Source of the DNA: Sunxiuqinia elliptica
Lineage (GTDB): Bacteria; Bacteroidota; Bacteroidia; Bacteroidales; Prolixibacteraceae
DNA length: 64,000 nt
Assembly (NCBI RefSeq): GCF_900113005.1
Contig: NZ_FONW01000005.1
Span: 62,001 to 126,000 of the forward strand
Reading direction: 5' to 3'
Part shown: positions 53,872-61,913 of the stretch, one piece after another
How the letters are laid out: every line of letters begins with the position of its first letter
How positions within the stretch are numbered: position 1 is the stretch's first letter
Program-made: the position numbers and the translations under genes
Notes under the pieces: generated by a model
Database searches by the model: none
The model's input: the letters and a program-made list of their open reading frames with translations, nothing else
Told to the model about the DNA's origin: nothing

Positions 53872-53992
53872 CTCTTGAATAAACCTTAATTCAAATATAA
53901 AGTGTTTTGATTAGTTAGCAATAAAATGAATTGATTTTTTATGAAAACTTTATAGCTTTAGCTCCAAAATTCATAACTTCTAATCAAACAAT
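53872..53992. promoter_or_regulatory. spacer between the array and the 762-aa gene
   Basis: About 120 bp of AT-rich DNA holding the divergent starts of the 762-aa gene (rightward) and of the array/219-aa transcript (leftward). TATAGCTTTAG near 53951 resembles a -7 element (TAnnTTTA). With the array, the full gene-free gap is 53664-53992, 329 bp. Confidence 0.35.
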
Positions 53993-56281
53993 ATGAACCT
54001 GATCGAAATCTGTATCGCTTTTGTGGCTGCTATTATTAGTGTTGGAACACCTTTGGTCTTTCAGGTCATATCGAAGTTTGATGAGAAATACCAGTCTGCA
54101 AAAGTTATTGATCTGTTTAAGAAGGAAAGCAAGTTTGAATGGTTAAAGGGATTGATTATTGCAACGCCAGCCTTTGCGTTGTTGTATGTGTTAATTTCAT
54201 TTTTAGTAGTTTTTATTCATGAAAACAGGTTTAGTAATTTACTCTTTATCATCTCAGCACTTCTTTTGTTGTCAACAGGCTTATTATTGTCTCAATTTAT
54301 ATTCTTTTCTTTTAAAGTTTTAAAATTCAGTAATCCTTTTTCTTTTGTAGAAGCAAGAATCAAATATTTGGAAAAGAATACGAAGACCAAAAGGGTTGAA
54401 TCTGATGATAGCATGGAGGTAGTTACCAATTTCTTCCTTTATTCATTATCAAAGGAATTGGTTGATATTTGTACTCTGATCCCTAGATATATGGTTGCTG
54501 TTTCCAGATGCTATGAAAAAAACTCAAAAAATGGTATAGTTGAATTTCCAGATAAGTTTTATGAATCAACTCGATACATAGCACAGGAGTTTTCGTTGTC
54601 AGAAAGTGCAAGATTAAAGAAACTTGAGAATGTAGCGTCTGGATTTGATTGGTTAATTGGATCAGCAGATGGGCTGAAGATATCTGAAAAGACATACAAT
54701 GTACTTTGGTCAAGTTTGACATACCTGGTTTCAAATAAGAAGGATGATGTGGTTTTTGCATATTGGAGGAGATCATCACGATACTTTGAATTTGAGTTAA
54801 GGCGGCCTGCTAAAATATATTCGACTCCTGATTCTACAGATAAAGTTAATCAGGAAGAGATTAATCAAAAAGAAAAAGAACGTGACGAATTTCGCGATTT
54901 TCATTATTATCTGGGAGGGATGTTATTATCTGAAAACCGGATGATGTGTATCCGAAAAATTTGGGATCATACCAATAGCGAACCACCAAGATATCCATTG
55001 TTGCCATCAACAATGGGTGAGATATTTAATCGTTATTTTAAGTTATGTACCACCTTTGATAACGAGTTATGGGAAAAGGCTGCACGATTTAATTTTCCCA
55101 AAAATGATTCTATAAATTTTGACTGGGAGGTAAATGGGATGATTAAAAGATACTTGGTGCTTCTGTTTCTGAGGCAATACACTTTGAGAAAATATTTGAT
55201 GACACAAAATTATTTTAGTTTGCCAAAGTCACCGGATTCTCAAGCAGGTAAAAGGCATTGGCTTGAATGTCTTCCTTGGTTTAGGGAACGATTAGAAGAG
55301 TATATGGCGGATGAAAATTTCATGGAACTTCTACGATTTGATAAGATCGAGGGGGCCTGCGACGAAAGGGGATTATCAAGGCCGTTAGCATTAATTGATG
55401 AGTTTAAAGAACGACTCGAGGCAGACCTCAAACAAGCTGAAGTTGAACAACCGATATCCGAAGAAAAAGAGAAGAATTTTTTAACTGTAAGCAAATCCTT
55501 AATCGAAAGTGCAACTGTAGAATACGGAAATGTTTTGGTTAAGGAAAGCGGGATTAATGGGAAGGAATACAATTCATTTTATATCGGTGGTGAATTCCAG
55601 GTAGTTTCGAAAAGTGATTTTGCAGACGAACAAGGCTATGATCACATCAATTACGATTCGTTTTTAGCAGAAAGTATATCAACAAAACTTCAGATGGGGA
55701 TTTCGGAGACATTTTTAACATCGGTTAAGGCAAGTTATTTATTAAAAGAGGAAGACTTATTTCCAGCTATCGATCGTTTGGGTGTTATTGATAAACCAGA
55801 AGATTTTATGATTGTTTCTTTTCGTAATAACATTAAATATTTTATGGATGTTTTAGAGGTTGGTGAATTAAGCAGCGAGAAATACAAGGGGATTGATATA
55901 GTTGATATCTGGACTTGTGATAGTCGTTTAGTTAGAAGTATGTTTTTTATTCTTAGGAAATCAGACAAGCCTATATTTGTATTTGAAGAGCCAAGGAGAA
56001 AATGGAAAGAAACATATGAACCCAAAGAACAAATTTTATCTCCAGAACCTATTTGGGCTTCAATCATCGATCTACACAAGCATACTACAGTTCAGGGGAA
56101 ACTTCGGGAGCAAGGACTGAATGACGATTTGGATGATAAAGTGCTGGTTTCAATTGAAATGCTAGCAAAAATATCCTGGAAAAAGACTGCAAAAGTTATT
56201 GCTCTTGTATTGGCTAATGCCTATGAAGATAAAGGGCTTCCCAATAAGTTGGAAGAAGTTAAACCCTTCAATAAAAATTAA
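53993..56281 (+). CDS. unknown membrane-anchored protein, 762 aa
   Basis: Not recognised. Three N-terminal membrane helices are predicted at about 4-24, 53-75 and 82-106, then a cytoplasmic part of about 650 residues, mostly helical with charged stretches (for example INQKEKERDEF near 290, and LEADLKQAEVEQ near 480). Recurrent features such as WRRSSRYFEFELRRP and HWLECLPWFRERLEEYM hint at a large helical scaffold. There is no ATPase or nuclease motif that I can see. The gene is AT-rich compared with the arg cluster, which suggests transfer, and it lies within the segment bounded by argB-tail copies. Confidence 0.7.
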   Translation: MNLIEICIAFVAAIISVGTPLVFQVISKFDEKYQSAKVIDLFKKESKFEWLKGLIIATPAFALLYVLISFLVVFIHENRFSNLLFIISALLLLSTGLLLSQFIFFSFKVLKFSNPFSFVEARIKYLEKNTKTKRVESDDSMEVVTNFFLYSLSKELVDICTLIPRYMVAVSRCYEKNSKNGIVEFPDKFYESTRYIAQEFSLSESARLKKLENVASGFDWLIGSADGLKISEKTYNVLWSSLTYLVSNKKDDVVFAYWRRSSRYFEFELRRPAKIYSTPDSTDKVNQEEINQKEKERDEFRDFHYYLGGMLLSENRMMCIRKIWDHTNSEPPRYPLLPSTMGEIFNRYFKLCTTFDNELWEKAARFNFPKNDSINFDWEVNGMIKRYLVLLFLRQYTLRKYLMTQNYFSLPKSPDSQAGKRHWLECLPWFRERLEEYMADENFMELLRFDKIEGACDERGLSRPLALIDEFKERLEADLKQAEVEQPISEEKEKNFLTVSKSLIESATVEYGNVLVKESGINGKEYNSFYIGGEFQVVSKSDFADEQGYDHINYDSFLAESISTKLQMGISETFLTSVKASYLLKEEDLFPAIDRLGVIDKPEDFMIVSFRNNIKYFMDVLEVGELSSEKYKGIDIVDIWTCDSRLVRSMFFILRKSDKPIFVFEEPRRKWKETYEPKEQILSPEPIWASIIDLHKHTTVQGKLREQGLNDDLDDKVLVSIEMLAKISWKKTAKVIALVLANAYEDKGLPNKLEEVKPFNKN

Positions 56282-56393
56282 AGAAAGGGGCATGCTAAAT
56301 TTATTTGCTACTTTTGACCATGCGTTTACGGCTCCAACCTTAAAAGCGGGAGCAGCGTTATTAGCCATCAATTTTCACTAAAAAAGAGAGTAT

Positions 56394-56657
56394 ATGCCCC
56401 TTACCAATAATGACATTCTGAAAAAGCTACGCGTAGCCCTGAAATTGCGCGATGAAGATATTGTGGAGATTCTAAATCTGGTGGATTACAAGGTGACCAA
56501 GAGCGAGTTGGGAGCTTTTTTCCGAAGTGTTGAACATCCGAATTACAAGCCGCTTCAGGATCAGATTTTACGAAATTTTCTGAATGGACTGATTATTTAC
56601 AAGCGTGGCCCGCGGGAGCAGAAACCTGCGAAAGGCCCGGATAAAAAGCAGGAATAG
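56394..56657 (+). CDS. single-repeat DUF1456 protein, 87 aa
   Basis: Family proteins (YehS type) usually have two copies of a roughly 68-residue repeat. This one has one, starting NNDILKKLRVALKLRDEDI and ending LRNFLNGLIIYKRG, followed by a short charged tail (REQKPAKGPDKKQE). The repeat resembles the second half of normal members (NNxILKKLRxAL, LGAFFR), so the gene may be a 5'-truncated descendant with a new start. A -7-like TACTTTTG lies at 56309-56316. Function of the family is unknown. Confidence 0.75.
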   Translation: MPLTNNDILKKLRVALKLRDEDIVEILNLVDYKVTKSELGAFFRSVEHPNYKPLQDQILRNFLNGLIIYKRGPREQKPAKGPDKKQE

Positions 56658-56853
56658 GCTTTTTCAAGTTTAATTCCGCACCGTATCAATATAGGCGGGC
56701 TGAAGGCGGTTGCATGCAACAGGAAATTCTGAAAGTTCGTTGTATACAACCGCTTTCTTTTTGCTTTAGGTTGAAGTCTGCGATTATGGGCATTCAGCAA
56801 TAGGGAAGCAGATACAACAGAAAAATAAGAATGATGCTCAGCCCGAAGCCTTC

Positions 56854-57525
56854 GTGCAAGCACGCAAACAAATGGTTCGCATGCAAATTCAAGCCAGCGG
56901 TATCCAAGATCAGGAGGTGTTGGAGGCCATGCGAACCGTTCCCCGTCATCAGTTTGTTCCGTTGGACTATCTGGCAGAAGCCTATCGCAACGATCCACTG
57001 CCAATTGGCTACGGACAAACCATCTCGCAGCCTTACATTGTTGCCTATATGACCGAACAGATTTGTCCCCAATCTGACTTTAAAGTGTTGGAGATTGGTA
57101 CAGGTTCGGGCTATCAGGCTGCTGTGCTGGCCGAAATTGTTGATTCGGTTTATACCATTGAAATTGTGGAGGAGCTTGGGCAGGCGGCTAGGCAGCGCTT
57201 GCTGGATTTGAACTACAACAACGTGCGGGTAAAGATTGCCGATACCATTGCTGCAGAGGCTGCAGTTGCTTTCAGTGAGCATTTTGAGGTTGAACTGGTG
57301 TATTGTTTCGAAAAGCCCGGCGTATTGGAAGATGCTGACGATGATGCTTCTGTGATGAGCTCGTTGACTTACGAAACGTTTAAAGGCTTGCAGGAAAGTG
57401 GTGCCATTCATGCCAGAATGATTCCCAAGCTGGACAATAGTTTCAATGCCATCAAACGAGGAGTATCAACAGTGCGTATCACCAATATTCCTGGTTTGCA
57501 AGAAGGCGGAACGAGCCTGAATTAA
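56854..57525 (+). pseudogene. chimeric ORF: N-terminal half of Pcm fused in frame to the C-terminal third of ArgB
   Basis: Residues 1-128 are the start of a protein-L-isoaspartate methyltransferase: RTVPRHQFVPLDYLAEA, YGQTISQPYIVAYMTE and SAM motif I VLEIGTGSGYQAAVLAEI, up to NNVRVKI. At the point where Pcm should read GDG, the frame passes into ADTIAAEAAVAF and continues to the end of ArgB (residues about 162-255 of that protein). The junction is at the shared bases TTGCCGATAC-like text near 57236. The only start is GTG at 56854, with no upstream ATG in frame, so the Pcm 5' end is also doubtful. The key Gly of the ArgB HAGMIPKL block is Arg here. Neither enzyme can be complete. Confidence 0.88.
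57238..57519 (+). repeat. second copy of the last 282 bp of argB
   Basis: Aligns without gaps to 52643-52924 with 16 mismatches by hand count (about 94% identity). Thirteen of the 16 are synonymous in the ArgB frame; the others change Ser to Pro, Leu to Met and Gly to Arg. Similarity stops a few bases before the argB stop codon. Confidence 0.9.
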
Positions 57526-57555
57526 TCGCAGAAATTATTTTAGCCGATAACTTAT

Positions 57556-57588
57556 AAGGCCCCGATCCAATAATTAGATCGGAGCCTT
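57556..57588. terminator. terminator after the chimeric ORF and dipeptidase
   Basis: AAGGCCCCGATC (57556-57567) pairs with GATCGGAGCCTT (57577-57588), 12 bp with one mismatch, followed by a T-run on the forward strand. It lies between convergent genes. Confidence 0.88.
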
Positions 57589-57608
57589 TTTTTATGGTTG
57601 AGCTATTT

Positions 57609-58688
57609 TTAGCTAAAATATTCTTGTAGAAAGCGGATGAAATTACGGTGCATAATGTTGTCAATATCCTCCGAATTGTAGCCTCTCTGGGCGAGGAGAT
57701 GAGGCAGTTTTTGCAAATCAGCGATGGTGTCCAGGTCGTGTGGGCATTGTTCGGTCCCAAAAGCTCCATCGAGGTCACTACCCACTCCGGCGTGTAAGGA
57801 GTTGCCAGCCAGCTGACAGATGTGGTCAATGTTGTCCACCATTAAATCGAGCGTTACCTGGCGTTCTTTAGGATCAGACTTCCCACGAATCCAGTTTGGA
57901 ACCATCATCCAGGCATCGAGTGCCAAGCCAATTACGGCTTTCCGGTTGATCAACTCTTTGATCATTTCGTCGCTGAACTGGCGATTGTGGTCCACAAAAT
58001 GACGGCAGTTATTATGACTGGCCCAAATGCTTCCTTGGTATACTTCGAGGGCATGCCAAAAAGCATCGTCGTTGAGATGAGTCATATCCAGAATCATATT
58101 CAGCTGATCCATGGTTTTTAGTAGTTCAACCCCACGGGCGTTGAGCCGTCCACTTGAGTCGGTTCCATTGGCATAAACTCCCGGGCCGTAGTGGGCAGGA
58201 CCAATCGCTCGCAAGCCATAACCGTAGGCTCTTTCCAAGTGGTTCATTGACACGATTGAGTCAGCTCCTTCAAGGCTAAGCAGGTAGCCAATAGGTGTTT
58301 GCTCCGAGGGATTCTCCCAAAGTTTTAAGCTTTCCGCAAGGCTGGTTGCATCGGTAATGGGCTTCATTTCGCCGGCTTCTTCCATGGTGCGGTACCATTG
58401 CAGCTGTCCTTGGGTTTGAGCCCACGCTTGTTCCTGCGAAAACCAGCCGGGAATTGGGCTGCCAGGTTTTACCACTCGTGCAATTTGTGTGGCTACAACC
58501 AGCCCGACATGGCCTTCACGTAAGGCTGGAAATGAAACGGTGTTTTTTTCCCGGTCGGGTTTGTCGGTCATCCCTTTTTCACTAGCCCTGATTTGTTCAA
58601 CAGTCCACCGTTGATCCCGATTCCATTCCATGGCATTCATGGAAATGTCGAGATGGGCATCAAAACACAATATTTTTTTGTCGTTCAT
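57609..58688 (-). CDS. M19-family (renal-type) dipeptidase
   Basis: The 359-residue protein opens CFDAHLDISMNAM, giving the first HxD metal ligands, and has SLEGADSIV (Glu ligand), the catalytic HLNDD region, WASHNNCRHFVDHNRQ (two His) and GVGSDLDGAFG. These are the binuclear zinc sites of membrane dipeptidases, although this one has no signal peptide. It is last in an operon with a D-threonine-aldolase-like enzyme, so its natural substrates may be dipeptides containing D-residues. Confidence 0.93.
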   Translation of the reverse strand: MNDKKILCFDAHLDISMNAMEWNRDQRWTVEQIRASEKGMTDKPDREKNTVSFPALREGHVGLVVATQIARVVKPGSPIPGWFSQEQAWAQTQGQLQWYRTMEEAGEMKPITDATSLAESLKLWENPSEQTPIGYLLSLEGADSIVSMNHLERAYGYGLRAIGPAHYGPGVYANGTDSSGRLNARGVELLKTMDQLNMILDMTHLNDDAFWHALEVYQGSIWASHNNCRHFVDHNRQFSDEMIKELINRKAVIGLALDAWMMVPNWIRGKSDPKERQVTLDLMVDNIDHICQLAGNSLHAGVGSDLDGAFGTEQCPHDLDTIADLQKLPHLLAQRGYNSEDIDNIMHRNFIRFLQEYFS

Positions 58689-58712
58689 TGGTTTGTTCTT
58701 TCGTTGTTTGAT

Positions 58713-59819
58713 TTAGTAGATTCGTTTGCGTGCGGCAACTTGCCAGGTCTTTACAACTTCCTGCTGTTTCACCACATACACTTGCTCGTGAAGGGCTATG
58801 GTAGGGCAAACATGCTTCGGAATACCATAAACCAACTGGCCGATTGGTAATTCAGATGCTTGTTTACTCTTGATAACCAAGTGTTCTTCGCTATGATTGA
58901 TGACTTCATCAATTGGCAGGTCCAGGAAACGGAGACGTGGATGAGGCATTTCGGAAGCCAAAGCTTTGTAGCCAAGGTCGAAACAGATATACCCATTGGG
59001 TTTGCTGATTACGCGTGTGGCGATGACTGCTGCTGGCTGAAATTTCAACTCGGGCATTTCGTGGGTGTAGCCTTCATCCCAAAACACAGGCGTTCCGGGG
59101 CAAAGTGTCCGATCTGGATATTGGGCATGAATGGGGAAGGTTGGTGTACCTCCACAAGTAAGTTCGCCAACAGAAATGCCTTGTTGCTGAAGTGTTGCTA
59201 TCAGCTCTTCTACGGATTTGAAGTCTTGCTCTGTTTGTTGTCTGCGGGCTTCAATATCTGCAGAATGAATATGTCCATCGTAAACGTGCAAGCCTGAAAA
59301 TTTCAGGTTCTTATGAGTCTGAATAGCTTGAATAAGCTGCAAGGCTTGCTTGGGATCAATGCCCGTGCGATGCATGCCATTGTCAAGATCAACAAAAACA
59401 GCAGTTGTCAGTCCGGTCTGTTCACTAGCTTTATTTAGAGCTGTTGCAGCTTCGTATGAGTCAACCGTTACCGCAAATTTCACATTGGGAAAACGGTTGC
59501 ACAGCTTTAAAAAATGCTGAATGGCAGGTCCGAGCAGGGGATATGCCAATAAAATATCTTTCCCACCCTGTTGGGCAACCATCTCAAGCTCGCTTAAGGT
59601 AGCGCATTTAAACTTCTCAATGCCAAGTTCAATTTGCAGGGCAATTAATTCAGGAATCTTATGCGTTTTAACATGAGGACGCAAGCGGGAAGTACCTCCG
59701 GCAAGTTTAATCATTTGCTGGAGGTTGGAGTTTACCCGTTCCTGATAAATGAGCACGGAAGGGGTAAAAACTACCTCTTCGTTGGCGATGGAGTACCACA
59801 TCTCGGATGGACTATTCAT
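58713..59819 (-). CDS. D-threonine aldolase/D-serine dehydratase-like PLP enzyme (alanine-racemase fold)
   Basis: A 368-residue fold-type III PLP enzyme. The Schiff-base Lys is in SRLRPHVKTHKIPE near 44-57; further blocks are DLDNGMHRTGID, GLHVYDGHIHSAD, TCGGTPTFP and, at the C-terminus, the metal-binding His/Cys in YGIPKHVCPT. The pair His-x-Cys is typical of the zinc- or manganese-dependent D-serine dehydratase/D-threonine aldolase group. Its start overlaps the RidA stop by 8 bp (translational coupling). Whether it cleaves or dehydrates a D-hydroxyamino acid is open. Confidence 0.9.
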   Translation of the reverse strand: MNSPSEMWYSIANEEVVFTPSVLIYQERVNSNLQQMIKLAGGTSRLRPHVKTHKIPELIALQIELGIEKFKCATLSELEMVAQQGGKDILLAYPLLGPAIQHFLKLCNRFPNVKFAVTVDSYEAATALNKASEQTGLTTAVFVDLDNGMHRTGIDPKQALQLIQAIQTHKNLKFSGLHVYDGHIHSADIEARRQQTEQDFKSVEELIATLQQQGISVGELTCGGTPTFPIHAQYPDRTLCPGTPVFWDEGYTHEMPELKFQPAAVIATRVISKPNGYICFDLGYKALASEMPHPRLRFLDLPIDEVINHSEEHLVIKSKQASELPIGQLVYGIPKHVCPTIALHEQVYVVKQQEVVKTWQVAARKRIY

Positions 59820-60282
59820 GATCGTGAAGTTCGAAAATACACTCTACTTCAACGGCAATATTTCCAGGAAGGGACATGCCAACGGCGCTTCGGGCACCTT
59901 TCCCGTTTTCTTCGCCAAAAACGTCAACCATAAACTGGCTAAAGCCATTGATTGTTTGCGGGTGTTCTTCAAACTCCGGGTAGCAGTTGACCATCCCCAG
60001 TGTTTTGATGAGGCGTTTAATTTTTCCCAGATCTCCTAATTGCGCTTTTATGGTTGCAAGCATGGTTAGTCCAACCTGTTGAGCTGCAAGTTGTCCTTCT
60101 TCAAGGGTGAGGTCCCTGCCAACTTTTCCTTTAATGAGTTGGCCGTTACTTTGCAGCGGGCCTTGACCGGAGACATACAAGTAGTTACCGGTTATCAGAG
60201 TCGGATGATAAATTCCACCGAGGGGAGGAGCTGGTGGTAGTTCAAGTCCTAAGGCTTTAATTTTTTCTTCTACAGTTTGCAT
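59812..60282 (-). CDS. RidA-family enamine/imine deaminase
   Basis: I chose the ATG at 60282 (MQTVEEKIKALGLELP), giving 156 residues; the longer frame overlaps gntP and lacks homology. Blocks: GNYLYVSGQGPLQSNGQLIKGK, then LAAQQVGLTMLATIKAQLGDL, and RSAVGMSLPGNIAVEVECIF with the substrate Arg region. RidA proteins hydrolyse reactive 2-aminoacrylate-like enamines released by PLP dehydratases. A PLP enzyme of that kind is the next gene, overlapping by 8 bp, which fits a scavenging role. Confidence 0.92.
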   Translation of the reverse strand: MQTVEEKIKALGLELPPAPPLGGIYHPTLITGNYLYVSGQGPLQSNGQLIKGKVGRDLTLEEGQLAAQQVGLTMLATIKAQLGDLGKIKRLIKTLGMVNCYPEFEEHPQTINGFSQFMVDVFGEENGKGARSAVGMSLPGNIAVEVECIFELHDHE

Positions 60283-60328
60283 GATATTCCTGTTTTTAGG
60301 TGTAAAAAATAGCTTTATTCTAATTGAT

Positions 60329-61648
60329 TTAGACGAAAATACTGACGATAAAAATGCCAATCAGGCCAACAACGGAAATGGTGGTTTCCATGACCGTCCA
60401 GGTCATCAGGGTCTCCTTTACTGAAAGGTTAAAATACTCTTTAAACATCCAGAAGCCACCATCGTTAACGTGCGAAAGCATCAGGCTTCCAGATCCAATG
60501 GCCAGAACCATAAGTTCCGGCGAAACACCGGGGCTTGTAGCCAAGGGGAGGACAATGCCGGCAGCTGTCATTCCGGCGACGGTGGCTGAGCCAACTGCCA
60601 CGCGAATGACGGCAGCGATGAGCCAGCCCAGGAATAGCGGGGAAAGTTGTGATTGGCTTAATAGATCGCCCAGGTAGTCACTAATTCCGCTGGTCACCAA
60701 AATTTCTTTTAAGCCTCCCGCGCCTGCCAATATCAATAAAATCATGGCAATGCTTGAGATGGCATGAGTAAGCCCGTTCATAATCTCACCGATCTTTTTC
60801 CCACGTCGAATGCCGAGTGTGTAAATGGCAAATAGAACAGAAATCAGCATGGCAAAAACTGGGTTCCCAATGCCTTGTAGCACTCCATATATGGTTGAGC
60901 CTTTGGGAACCAGGTAGGAGCCAATCCCGGAGGACGCAATCAGAATTACGGGCATTAATGCAGTGACAATGCTGATGAATGTTGAAGGAAGTTCTTCTTC
61001 CTCGAGAGGCGCTTGTCCTGTAAAATCCTCCAGCGGTTTGGCTTGAATGTGTTTAAAGCGTGGGGATAGAATGGGACCGGCAATAACAATAGCCGGAATG
61101 GCTACCAGTAGTCCCAAAAACATGGTTTTCCCAAGGTCGGCATTAAACATGTCGGCAATCGCTGTTGGGGCGGGGTGTGGGGGCAGGTAGCCATGAGTAA
61201 CCGACAAGGAGGCAAGCATGGGAAGTCCTACAAATAAAAGCGGAAGTCTGGTGGCAGCCGCAACAGTAAAGACAATGGGAACAAGAATAACAAAGCCGAC
61301 CGAGTAAAACATCGGAATGCCAACAATAAAGCCGGTCAGCATTAAAGCCCAATGAATTTTTTTCAGCCCAAATGCTTTCACCAAGGCATTGGTAATTCGT
61401 TGTGCAGAACCGCTGTCGGCAACTAGTTTACCAAGCATGGAGCCAAACCCCAGTATAAGTACCAGCAAGCCCAAAGTGTCCCCCATGCCCTTTTTCATGG
61501 CATCAATGGTAGTGTCTAAGGACAAACCCATTCCCAAGCCCACAAAAAGGCAAACCAATGAAAACGAAATAAAGGCATTCAGCTTGAATACAGTAATGAG
61601 TAGCAAGAGCAGAATTACTCCTGTAATGACAATCAGTAAAGGTAGCAT
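60329..61648 (-). CDS. GntP-family gluconate/hydroxyacid permease
   Basis: A 439-residue protein with about 12-14 membrane helices. It opens LLIVITGVILLLLLITVF and has the family blocks GFGSMLGKLVADSGSA, YLPPHPAPTAIA and AVIRVAVGSATVAG. Members carry gluconate, L-idonate, D-serine (DsdX) or other hydroxyacids with protons. It leads a leftward operon with RidA, a D-threonine aldolase-like enzyme and a dipeptidase, which points to a DsdX-like substrate such as a D-hydroxyamino acid rather than gluconate. Confidence 0.92.
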   Translation of the reverse strand: MLPLLIVITGVILLLLLITVFKLNAFISFSLVCLFVGLGMGLSLDTTIDAMKKGMGDTLGLLVLILGFGSMLGKLVADSGSAQRITNALVKAFGLKKIHWALMLTGFIVGIPMFYSVGFVILVPIVFTVAAATRLPLLFVGLPMLASLSVTHGYLPPHPAPTAIADMFNADLGKTMFLGLLVAIPAIVIAGPILSPRFKHIQAKPLEDFTGQAPLEEEELPSTFISIVTALMPVILIASSGIGSYLVPKGSTIYGVLQGIGNPVFAMLISVLFAIYTLGIRRGKKIGEIMNGLTHAISSIAMILLILAGAGGLKEILVTSGISDYLGDLLSQSQLSPLFLGWLIAAVIRVAVGSATVAGMTAAGIVLPLATSPGVSPELMVLAIGSGSLMLSHVNDGGFWMFKEYFNLSVKETLMTWTVMETTISVVGLIGIFIVSIFV

Positions 61649-61749
61649 GTTGTTCTTGTTTAGTTTAGTTAGTTGCCACTTGCGCGACAGGTTTTAAGCG
61701 GCTTTTGTTTTTAGGGGTGGGAATAAAACAAGAGCAATATCTTAAAACA

Positions 61750-61791
61750 AACCCATGCAAGCAGTTGTCTTTCAATCTGCTCGTATGGGTT
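61750..61791. promoter_or_regulatory. interrupted inverted repeat, cydB/gntP intergenic region
   Basis: AACCCAT (61750-61756) and ATGGGTT (61785-61791) with inner GCAG (61761-61764) and CTGC (61777-61780). It can fold into an interrupted hairpin in the leader of the gntP operon or downstream of cydB. Confidence 0.45.
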
Positions 61792-61815
61792 CATAAATAT
61801 AGAATATAATCTTGA

Positions 61816-61849
61816 AGAATGAAATGATTGTACGACCTCATTTCATTCT
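61816..61849. promoter_or_regulatory. 12-bp perfect inverted repeat, candidate operator or terminator
   Basis: AGAATGAAATGA (61816-61827) and TCATTTCATTCT (61838-61849) flank 10 bp. Its AT-rich 12-10-12 layout suits an operator for the gntP operon; no regulator gene is adjacent. A GCCAATATTGGC palindrome lies near 61880. Confidence 0.5.
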
Positions 61850-61913
61850 AAATAATGTGATTATCAATTGTAATAAGCGCCAATATTGGCTTTGCTTAAC
61901 CTCTTTTTATTGT

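Noticed and set aside
52925-57519. Integrative element with an integrase
   Set aside because: The borders look like duplicated argB ends, but no recombinase, transposase or attachment core is present.
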